Source: Bacteroidales bacterium
GTDB lineage: Bacteria > Bacteroidota > Bacteroidia > Bacteroidales > Bacteroidaceae
Length of the DNA: 33,846 nt
Direction of reading: 5' to 3'
NCBI GenBank assembly: GCA_029218405.1
Contig: JAQXRG010000029.1
Span: 1-33,846, forward strand
Part shown: one piece after another, positions 1 to 6,098 of the stretch
Layout: every line of letters starts with the position of its first letter
How positions within the stretch are numbered: the first letter of the stretch is position 1
Program-made: the position numbers and the translations under genes
The notes under the pieces: generated by a model
Databases searched by the model: none
The model's input: the letters and a program-made list of their open reading frames with translations, nothing else
What the model was told of the DNA's origin: nothing

Positions 1-464
1 AGGGTGCCGTCGGGGGCCAGTTCCACCTTTCCGATGCCCACCAACTGGCGGAGGCTGTCGATGGTGGCGGGATCCACCCCGTTGCCGGACTTGAACCCGA
101 AGCCCCAGGTGTTCACCAGCGGAGCTACCGTGATGTCGAACGCGCCGTCCGTGGCTGCCGATACCCTTTTCGCCAGCCGGAACACGTGGGCGAACAGGCT
201 GTCCGTGCGCAGGTCCGTGTTGTTGTTGATGCGCGTGATGACCGAGGTGGGGTTGAAGGGCGAGAGCGACTGGTCCACCTTTCGCAGCTCGTCTTCGATG
301 GCCTCTTTCAGGGGCTCCTTTGACTGATAGGTGATGCGGTACATCGTGCCAAACACCAGTCCCTGGTCGGTCTGGTAGGGGGCTTGTTTCTTCAGAATCA
401 GTACGGTGCCGACAATGAGCAGCACCAGGAAGGGCAATTGCCATTTCAAAGAATTCTTGTTCAC
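1..464 (-). CDS. apbE: FAD:protein FMN transferase ApbE, N-terminal part (cut by window edge)
   Basis: ApbE enzymes transfer FMN from FAD onto Thr/Ser of target proteins such as RnfG/NqrC, at the periplasmic face of the membrane. About 154 residues are visible. There is a short N-terminus with a hydrophobic segment near residues 8-24, which acts as a membrane anchor or uncleaved signal. The family segment DGAFDITVAPLVNTWGFG follows at about residues 106-123 and matches the conserved flavin-binding region. The family is usually 320-350 residues, so the C-terminal half lies outside the window. The start is taken as GTG at 464 because the frame upstream offers no ATG and the hydrophobic segment must be included. 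It is the last visible gene of the leftward operon, 26 bases after mntP. Family assignment is confident; the start codon is less so. Confidence 0.88.
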   Translation of the reverse strand, partial: MNKNSLKWQLPFLVLLIVGTVLILKKQAPYQTDQGLVFGTMYRITYQSKEPLKEAIEDELRKVDQSLSPFNPTSVITRINNNTDLRTDSLFAHVFRLAKRVSAATDGAFDITVAPLVNTWGFGFKSGNGVDPATIDSLRQLVGIGKVELAPDGT

Positions 465-490
465 GTTGTTCTGTATGTAAAGGGTAAATA

Positions 491-1075
491 TTAGATCAGC
501 AGTCCCAGGTGTTCCAGCACGATTTTCACGCCGATGCCTATCAGCACCGCACCGCCGAAGTATTCCATCTTGAAGCGGGTGTGCTTGCCGAAGTACACGC
601 CGATGAGGCAGCCCACGACGGAGAGTACGAACGAGGCGATGCCGATGGCCGTGAGCGGAAACGCCAGCGAGGTGAGGGTGGTGTGGCCCGCAAAGGCGAA
701 GGAGATGCCCACGGCCAGTGCGTCGATGCTGGTGGCTACGGCCAAGGAGAGGATGGTACGCAGCCGCGTGGGGTCGAAGTGGGGATGCTCATCGTCCTGG
801 TCAGGACACATGCCCTCCCGGATCATGCGCACTCCGAGAAAGCAGAGGAGGGCGAAAGCAATCCAATGGTCGAAGTCCTCGATGAGGTGGTGGAAGCGGC
901 TGGCGCCGAGCCAGCCGATGAAGGGCATCAGAGCCTGGAAGAGGCCGAAGAAGAACGCCATGGTGAGGAAGGTGTTCCAGTGCACGCGGCGCAGGAACGC
1001 GCCACTGGCCACCGATACGGTGAAACAGTCGATGGCGAGGCTGATGGCAAGCAACCAGATTTCAAGTTGGTACAT
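491..1075 (-). CDS. mntP: Manganese efflux pump MntP
   Basis: MntP is an inner-membrane Mn(II) exporter that protects against manganese overload. The 194-residue product has the family's usual size (about 188 in E. coli) and six hydrophobic segments. It shows the two repeat-related signatures, LAIDCFTVSVASG with Asp16 and TSIDALAVGISFA with Asp118; these acidic membrane residues are typical of the family. A charged His/Asp-rich loop (about residues 91-102) separates the halves. It lies 14 bases after the DUF6048 gene and 26 before apbE, so it is co-transcribed. I saw no room for a yybP-ykoY manganese riboswitch in the short gap before it, so manganese control, if any, must act at the operon promoter. 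Confidence 0.93.
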   Translation of the reverse strand: MYQLEIWLLAISLAIDCFTVSVASGAFLRRVHWNTFLTMAFFFGLFQALMPFIGWLGASRFHHLIEDFDHWIAFALLCFLGVRMIREGMCPDQDDEHPHFDPTRLRTILSLAVATSIDALAVGISFAFAGHTTLTSLAFPLTAIGIASFVLSVVGCLIGVYFGKHTRFKMEYFGGAVLIGIGVKIVLEHLGLLI

Positions 1076-1089
1076 AGTCGGTTCGCTAA

Positions 1090-1800
1090 TCAGAAGGGGA
1101 GGTTATACATCAAGTTATACGTCAGCACGAAGTTGCCCGAGGTATTCTTGCCGAAGCCGGGCACGTACCAGGGAACCGTGTTCTCCGTCTCTTCCACTTT
1201 CATGCGAGCCTTGTAGCGCACGGCCCAGCCCATGTGGAGCTGTTTCCAGACCTGCACCTTCACGCTGGCCACCAGCTCCAACCAGCTGGCGGTGCTCTTC
1301 ACTCCCTCGTAGCGGAAAGGCACGCTCACCTGGCCCCCGTAGTTGGGGTCCTGCATGTCGGGGCCGCTCACGTCGTACTTGAACGAGGAGTGCCCGTAGC
1401 GTAGGCCCACTGCCAGGTAGCCGGGCAGGTAAGGCTTCTTGTGGAACAGGTTATAGTCCAGCCCGATGCGGACATACGGCGCCGAGGTCTTGTAGTGCAG
1501 GTCGTTGTCATCGTTCAGCTTGTCCGCCTTGCCGTAGCCGATTTCCAGCGTCGGCAGGTACCGTCCCAGCAGGTTGCCCTGCAGCTGCACTTCCGAACTG
1601 AGGATGTCGCTCCCCAGGATATAGTGGCTGATGGGGCCCGCCACTTCCACCCCGATGGAGCTGCCCCGGTAGAAGGGGCCGTCCGTGCCGGGCGAGGCGG
1701 GAACCAGCTTCTGGGCGACCGAGCCTTGCGCCCAGGCCCCTGTCAGGAGGTTACTCAGCAGACACAGGAGGAAAATAAATCTTGAAATTCTCTTTTTCAT
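1090..1800 (-). CDS. DUF6048-like outer-membrane protein
   Basis: The 236-residue product starts with a clear signal peptide (MKKRISRF, then a Leu-rich core ending near AWAQ). The rest is rich in aromatic and glycine residues in an alternating pattern and ends with Phe (YNLMYNLPF), as expected of a small outer-membrane beta-barrel. I recognise it as the Bacteroidetes family DUF6048, which sits next to DUF6452; its function is unknown. The reading frame is open to 1845, but ATG at 1800 is chosen because the signal peptide begins there. This start lies 50 bases inside the end of the upstream lipoprotein gene, a real overlap of two coding sequences. The family name is from memory of the gene pair. 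Confidence 0.75.
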   Translation of the reverse strand: MKKRISRFIFLLCLLSNLLTGAWAQGSVAQKLVPASPGTDGPFYRGSSIGVEVAGPISHYILGSDILSSEVQLQGNLLGRYLPTLEIGYGKADKLNDDNDLHYKTSAPYVRIGLDYNLFHKKPYLPGYLAVGLRYGHSSFKYDVSGPDMQDPNYGGQVSVPFRYEGVKSTASWLELVASVKVQVWKQLHMGWAVRYKARMKVEETENTVPWYVPGFGKNTSGNFVLTYNLMYNLPF

Positions 1801-2245
1801 AATTGTCAATGTTCGGGTTGGTGAGGACAATCGAGTCGATGGCATGGCGCGTGGTGGACACGTGGGTCACCTCGTGAAACATCATCGTTCCGCAGTCGAT
1901 GTTCAGGAAATGCGGGATGTTGCGGTGGCGCACCGTGACGGTGTCTGCCTCCGTTTCCGAGTAGCGCAGCACGAAGCGGGTCTCGTCGGCATAGCTGAGC
2001 GGAAGGCTGAGGCGGGACGCGCCCGACTCCTGGTTGATGAGGGTATCGCACACGGTGGTGCCTCCGGCCGTCTCGATGCCCACTACGGTGAGGGGCGTGC
2101 TGAACGACACGTTCTTGCCGTTGCCGTCCTTCAGGGTGAAGCAGGCAAAGCTGAGGGCGTTCGGCGGGCAGTTCTCCACCTCGCAGGCAGGCAGGAGGCA
2201 GAGCAACAGGGCGGCCAGGGGGATGAGGATAGGTAGCTGTCTCAT
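1751..2245 (-). CDS. DUF6452-like lipoprotein
   Basis: The 164-residue product starts with a lipoprotein signal: MRQLPIL, a Leu/Ala core, then the lipobox LLPAC, so the mature protein would begin at the cysteine. The body has many Thr/Val strands and Cys residues (CPPNALSFACF, VCDTL, NIDCG). It resembles DUF6452, a Bacteroidetes envelope family of unknown function. ATG at 2245 is preferred to the upstream in-frame ATG at 2266, because the latter would overlap the glycosyltransferase stop and put extra residues before the signal peptide. Its last 50 bases overlap the DUF6048 start, so the two are probably translationally coupled and may act together at the outer membrane. That role is inference. 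Confidence 0.75.
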   Translation of the reverse strand: MRQLPILIPLAALLLCLLPACEVENCPPNALSFACFTLKDGNGKNVSFSTPLTVVGIETAGGTTVCDTLINQESGASRLSLPLSYADETRFVLRYSETEADTVTVRHRNIPHFLNIDCGTMMFHEVTHVSTTRHAIDSIVLTNPNIDNYEKENFKIYFPPVSAE

Positions 2246-2249
2246 GGTG

Positions 2250-3203
2250 TCAGAATTCTTGTTCAATCTGGTACTTGTTGCGCTCCTGCGAGTTGCGGGC
2301 GATGAGCTCGCCGAGGAAGCCCGCGAGGAACAGTTGTGTGCCGATGACCATCGTCGTGAGGGACAGGTAGAAGTAGGGGTTGTCCGTCACGAGCCGGTAG
2401 GGGTTGCCCGCGTACATGTCGTAGAGCTTGGTGGCCCCCGTCATGACCACGGCCACGAAGCCCAGCAGGAACATGATGGAGCCCAGGAAGCCGAAGATGT
2501 GCATGGGCTTCACCCCGAAGGTGGAGAGGAACCACAGGGTGAGCAGGTCTAAGTAGCCGTTGACGAAACGGTTCAGCCCGAACTTCGTCTTGCCGTACTT
2601 GCGGGCCTGGTGGCGGACCACCTTCTCGCCGATGCGTCCGAAGCCCGCGTTCTTGGCCAAGTAGGGGATGTAGCGGTGCATCTCGCCATAGACCTCGATG
2701 TTCTTCACCACTTCGCGCCGGTACGCCTTCAGCCCGCAGTTGAAGTCGTGCAGGTTGTGGATGCCCGAGATGGCGCGGGCGGTGGCGTTGAAGAGTTTCG
2801 TGGGCAGCGTCTTCGAGAGCGGGTCGTAGCGTTTCTGCTTCCAGCCCGACACCAGGTCGTACCCCTCGGCGGTAATCATGCGGTAGAGTTCCGGTATCTC
2901 GTCGGGGCTGTCCTGCAGGTCAGCGTCCATGGTGATGACGACGCGTCCTTCCGCGCGTTCGAATCCGCAGAACAAGGCGGGCGACTTGCCGTAGTTGCGG
3001 CGGAACTTGATGCCCTTCACCGTGTCGGGATGGGCCTCCTTCAGCGCTTCGATGACACGCCAGGAACCGTCTGTGCTGCCGTCGTTCACGAAGATGACTT
3101 CATAGCTGAAGCCGTTGGCGTGCATCACACGCTCAATCCATGCGTACAGTTCGGGCAAGGATTCTTCCTCATTATATAAAGGGATGACTACTGAAATATC
3201 CAT
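2250..3203 (-). CDS. GT2 glycosyltransferase with C-terminal membrane anchor (DPM1/GtrB-like)
   Basis: The 317-residue protein has the GT-A fold signature at its N-terminus (VVIPLYNEEESLP, then FVNDGSTDGS) and the metal-binding DAD motif at residues 93-95 (TMDADLQDSP). It ends with two transmembrane segments at about 235-260 and 282-305. This layout matches polyprenyl-phosphate sugar transferases of the GtrB/ArnC/DPM1 type, which load a sugar from a nucleotide donor onto a lipid carrier at the cytoplasmic face of the inner membrane. The sugar cannot be inferred. It lies 19 bases after the DUF4199 gene and 4 bases before the DUF6452 gene, so it is inside the operon. Length and motifs are complete. 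Confidence 0.9.
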   Translation of the reverse strand: MDISVVIPLYNEEESLPELYAWIERVMHANGFSYEVIFVNDGSTDGSWRVIEALKEAHPDTVKGIKFRRNYGKSPALFCGFERAEGRVVITMDADLQDSPDEIPELYRMITAEGYDLVSGWKQKRYDPLSKTLPTKLFNATARAISGIHNLHDFNCGLKAYRREVVKNIEVYGEMHRYIPYLAKNAGFGRIGEKVVRHQARKYGKTKFGLNRFVNGYLDLLTLWFLSTFGVKPMHIFGFLGSIMFLLGFVAVVMTGATKLYDMYAGNPYRLVTDNPYFYLSLTTMVIGTQLFLAGFLGELIARNSQERNKYQIEQEF

Positions 3204-3222
3204 AGTTGTTGGTTTGATGTCG

Positions 3223-3762
3223 TTAGGAATGGTTCGGAATGTTTTTTCGCACCAGAAGGGCGGTGACGATGGCCAGTGGGGTGCAGTAGAAGAGGTTCTG
3301 CCAGGCCAGCCAGAACGCGGTCCGTGAGGCCGACCAGGCGGCGATTTCCTCGAACACGTTGGCCGACTGCTCCATCAGTCCTATCATTTCGCCTTCCGCC
3401 ATGTCCCGGGCGGCCTGCAGCTGCTCCCGGTAGGCGTCCGCCAGGAAGCCGTGGTCGAAGAACCGGAAGTAGAGGTAGTGCGCCAGAAAGGTCAGCATCG
3501 TGGCGGCCACATAGAGAAGGAAGGTGAACAGGAACCCTTCGCTGAAGGTCAGCGCTCCGCCCCGGTACCGGTTGCGGTATTGCTTGGTATAGATGTAGCC
3601 CAGTACGGGGACAAACAAGGTGAAGCCCACGAACAGCAGGTGCAGGAAGGGAGCGTTGAAGCCCATGGGAATGAAGGTGAACTTGATCATCCAATACAGT
3701 CCCATGAATGTGCCATACCGTAAGGCGGCTTCCTGAAGGGTAATCGGTCGGTTGTCGGTCAT
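3223..3762 (-). CDS. DUF4199 membrane protein
   Basis: The 179-residue product has about four hydrophobic segments (starting near residues 16, 40, 72 and 150) and a soluble helical stretch of about residues 95-140. It fits DUF4199, a Bacteroidetes membrane family of unknown function often found beside a GT2 glycosyltransferase, as here. The frame stays open to 3891, but that extension crosses the probable promoter at 3790-3797 and is low-complexity. ATG at 3762 (MTDNRPITL) is therefore the start. It is the first gene of the six-gene leftward operon. Confidence 0.82.
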   Translation of the reverse strand: MTDNRPITLQEAALRYGTFMGLYWMIKFTFIPMGFNAPFLHLLFVGFTLFVPVLGYIYTKQYRNRYRGGALTFSEGFLFTFLLYVAATMLTFLAHYLYFRFFDHGFLADAYREQLQAARDMAEGEMIGLMEQSANVFEEIAAWSASRTAFWLAWQNLFYCTPLAIVTALLVRKNIPNHS

Positions 3763-3789
3763 TCTGATACAATAGCTGGTTTTCGGGCG

Positions 3790-3797
3790 CAAAAGTA
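3790..3797 (-). promoter_or_regulatory. Promoter -7 box for the leftward DUF4199-to-apbE operon
   Basis: Read leftward, the bases are TACTTTTG, matching the Bacteroidetes -7 consensus TAnnTTTG. It lies 28 bases before the DUF4199 ATG. I do not see a good -33 TTTG at the usual spacing. It is the only consensus -7 box found upstream of the six tightly packed genes. Confidence 0.6.
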
Positions 3798-3878
3798 CGG
3801 TTTTTCTCCTAAGTAACCGAGAAACGGTACTGAAAAAACGAATATTCCCCTGTTTTTTGCACTTTTTTTGCGGAAAGT

Positions 3879-3909
3879 ATTGCAGATTCAAAAAAAATGC
3901 CTACCTTTG
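3879..3909 (+). promoter_or_regulatory. Promoter of the SRP RNA-tRNA-Thr unit
   Basis: The -7 box TACCTTTG is at 3902-3909 and a -33 ATTG is at 3879-3882, separated by 19 bases, a canonical Bacteroidetes sigma-70 (SigABfr) arrangement. Transcription should start near 3916-3920, about ten bases before the first stem of the SRP RNA. Confidence 0.75.
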
Positions 3910-3927
3910 CACCCGCAAACAAGAAAT

Positions 3928-4027
3928 ACGGGTAAGTCCCATACGGCCAGCTCCCTTCGAATCCTCCAGGGCTTGATCGCAGCAAAGGTAGTTGGTTGTA
4001 GCGGCGCGATATGGTCAGCTTACCCAC
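3928..4027 (+). ncRNA. ffs: Signal recognition particle RNA, small bacterial type (4.5S-like)
   Basis: The RNA that binds Ffh to target nascent membrane proteins. The stretch folds into one rod of about 96-100 nt. GGGTAAG (3930-3936) pairs with CTTACCC (4019-4025), CCATA (3939-3943) with TATGG (4010-4014), GCC (3946-3948) with GGC (4003-4005), GCT (3950-3952) with AGC (4000-4002), and CCT (3963-3965) with AGG (3986-3988). Near the tip CAGG (3967-3970) lies opposite AGCA (3981-3984), the internal loop that characterises the Ffh-binding domain of SRP RNA. The length fits the small bacterial class. It has its own promoter and lies two bases before tRNA-Thr, so both should come from one precursor. 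The call rests on fold and motif only; the apical loop (about 3971-3979) is not a standard GGAA tetraloop. Confidence 0.72.
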
Positions 4028-4029
4028 CC

Positions 4030-4103
4030 GCCTCTTTAGCTCAGTTGGCCAGAGCACGTGATTTGTAATCTCGGGGTCGTTGGTTCGAATCCGACAAGAG
4101 GCT
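4030..4103 (+). tRNA. tRNA-Thr (anticodon TGT)
   Basis: The 74-base cloverleaf has acceptor arm GCCTCTT (4030-4036) pairing with AAGAGGC (4096-4102) and discriminator T at 4103. D-arm GCTC/GAGC, anticodon loop TTTGTAA with anticodon TGT (reads ACA, Thr), and T-arm GTTGG/CCGAC around TTCGAAT are all present. CCA is not encoded. The anticodon stem CGTGA/TCTCG has a T-T mismatch in the middle. It follows the SRP RNA by two bases and is followed by a strong terminator. Confidence 0.95.
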
Positions 4104-4111
4104 CTTCTTTC

Positions 4112-4137
4112 AGGAGGTCGTTGGACCTCCTTTTTTT
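4112..4137 (+). terminator. Rho-independent terminator of the SRP RNA-tRNA-Thr unit
   Basis: AGGAGGTC (4112-4119) pairs with GACCTCCT (4124-4131) around a four-base loop and is followed by a T tract ending at 4137. The group II intron starts almost exactly at the end of this T tract. Confidence 0.92.
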
Positions 4138-4138
4138 G

Positions 4139-6007
4139 GTATGACGGGCACGTCATACATCTGTGGTGAAAGTCCACAAGGGGCGTAGTTGCCGACGAAC
4201 CCCAGAGCGACTTGCAAGTTTCAAGCGGTGACGCTTGGGAGAGAGGAAGCAATAGCGAAATCGTGGCTCGACGGACAGAAATCTGATACAAAGGCGTATC
4301 AAGCGGACAAGCTGGCCAAAGGCAGCAAAATCCCAAAGGCAACCGTAACCTTGATGCGTAAATCAGGCGGGTAAACGATGAAAGATGTATGGCTTATCCC
4401 GTGAGGTCTCGGCAGTCCGCAGGGATAGTAACAACGAATGTCGAGAAGTCAGCAGAGGTCGAAGTAGCCGATTGCGAGCCAGTCGAGGCGAAGGGCCGAA
4501 TAATTTGTAACGTTAATCAAGAATGTATGTTCCGATAAGATAGCCGACGAGCGGAAATAGGCAAAGCGTATGAGAGCCGAAAACCGCGGAGGAGGTAGGC
4601 AAGACTAATCGGAAGCGGAAATTAAGAAAGACGGAAGATGAAACTAATCGCGAAGATACTCGACGAGAGTAATGTAAGGGCAGCACTTGAAAGAGTGATA
4701 GCAAACAAGGGCGGAGCAGGCATAGACGGAATGAGAGTAGAAGAATTGCGAGACTATATGAACGCAAATTGGACTACGCTCAGACAGTCAATACTTGAAC
4801 GCAGTTACAAGCCGGCGCCGGTGAGACGAGTAGAGATACCCAAGCCGAACGGAGGGGTAAGGAAACTCGGCATACCAACGGTAGTAGACCGCACGCTCCA
4901 ACAAGCAATAGTTCAAGTGCTCACACCAATTTTCGAAGAAGAATTTCAAGAGAACAGCTACGGCTTCCGCCCAGGCAGAAGCTGCGAGCAAGCAGTATTG
5001 AAACTATTAGAGTACCTAAACGAAGGGTATGAATGGATAGTGGACATAGACTTGAAAAGTTCTTTGACAACGTTCCACAAGACAAGTTGATGAGCTACGT
5101 TGGACGAGTAATCCACGACCCCGACACCGAGAGCTTGATACGAAAATATCTAAAATCGGGTGTAATGGAGAATGGAATTTACGAGGCTACGGAGCTCGGG
5201 ACACCACAAGGTGGAAACTTGTCGCCGCTGTTGAGTAATGTAATGCTCAACGAATTGGATAAAGAGTTGGAGAAAAGAGGGTTGCGATATGTACGATATG
5301 CAGATGATTGTGTCATAGCAGTAGGCAGCAGCGCAAGTGCAAATAGGGTGATGCACACAATAACGAAATGGATAGAGCAAAAGCTTGGTTTAAAAGTGAA
5401 TGCGACCAAGACACACGTGTGCAAACCGAGTAAACTAAAATATCTCGGCTTTGGCTTTTACAAAGACACACAAACACGCAAATGGACTGCAAGACCACAT
5501 GAGACATCAATAGAAAAGTTCAAGCGCAAGCTAAAACACCTTACAAAACGCTCTTGGAGCATCTCAATGGCAGACCGTATATCACGACTCAACCCCGTGA
5601 TACGAGGATGGATAAACTACTTCTCCATAAGCAAGATGAAAGGAAAAATGGAAGAAATAGATGCTCATTTACGCACACGGCTGAGGGTGATAATATGGAA
5701 GCAATGGAAGAAGCCGAGCAAACGAGCATGGGGTCTGCACAAGCTCGGAATACCCGAAGAACTTGCAAAACGTACTTCCTACGTTGGCAATCGCTATCAA
5801 TGGGTAGTCACCAAGACCTGCGTGGTAAGAGCAATATCGAAAGAAATCCTCTCTCGCAAGGGTCTGATAAGTTGCTTGGACTACTACACGATTAGGCACG
5901 CTTTGAAAACAAATTAAACCGCCGTATGCCGAACGGCACGTACGGTGGTGTGAGAGGAAAGGAAACGAAAGTAGGTCAGAAAACTTTCGTTTCCCGACCT
6001 ACTCGAT
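4139..6007 (+). mobile_element. Group II intron with internal (frameshifted) reverse transcriptase
   Basis: The 5' end is placed at GTATG (4139), a variant of the GUGYG intron start. It forms an 8-bp hairpin GTATGACG/CGTCATAC, followed by typical domain I sequence (GGTGAAAGTCCAC, then GGGGCGTAGTTGCCGACGAA). Positions 4139-4637 contain no gene and are the structured RNA of domains I-IV. Domain V is at about 5918-5949: GCCGTATGCC, loop GAA, then CGGCACGTACGGTGGT, with a CGC-type catalytic triad. Domain VI follows and ends in CCTACTCGAT at 6007. The element is about 1.87 kb, clearly less GC-rich than its neighbours, and lies between the tRNA terminator and the clpB 3' hairpin, interrupting no gene. 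Exact ends are inferred to within a few bases. Confidence 0.88.
4638..5917 (+). pseudogene. ltrA: Group II intron reverse transcriptase/maturase, disrupted by a 1-base frameshift
   Basis: Two overlapping frames (4638-5090 and 5033-5917) together make a full maturase of about 426 residues. The first half has the RT-0 to RT-2 blocks (NKGGAGIDGM, VEIPKPNGGVRKLGIP, SYGFRPGRS) and the first catalytic Asp in IVDIDL. The second begins in the matching FFDNVP block and carries GTPQGGNLSPLLSN, the catalytic YADD, and the maturase domain (NPVIRGWINYF). It ends without an HNH endonuclease. The break is near 5053-5055, where TTGAAAAGTTC replaces an expected TTGGAAAAGTTC: one G is missing. As written, no active RT would be made, so the intron could move or splice only with help in trans. 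A sequencing error is possible. The stop codon abuts domain V. Confidence 0.88.
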
Positions 6008-6024
6008 TATTCATCCATACACAG

Positions 6025-6065
6025 CAAAGGCACAAGGAAAGGGGATTCCCTTCCTTGTGCCTTTG
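6025..6065 (-). terminator. Inverted repeat at the 3' end of clpB, probable terminator
   Basis: CAAAGGCACAAGGAA (6025-6039) pairs perfectly with TTCCTTGTGCCTTTG (6051-6065), giving a 15-bp stem. It lies 33 bases past the clpB stop. No T tract follows on the clpB strand, so it may act as a 3'-end stabiliser as much as an intrinsic terminator. Confidence 0.65.
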
Positions 6066-6098
6066 TAATCTTAGGACCCGACTGGCGGCCGGGCGGTG

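Noticed and set aside
4189-4374. Short frame within the 5' part of the intron
   Set aside because: The bases belong to structured domain I-IV RNA of the group II intron; the frame has no family resemblance.
5033-5090. Programmed frameshifting in the intron RT
   Set aside because: No slippery heptamer in the right frame (X XXY YYZ) was found, and a single missing G explains the break more simply.
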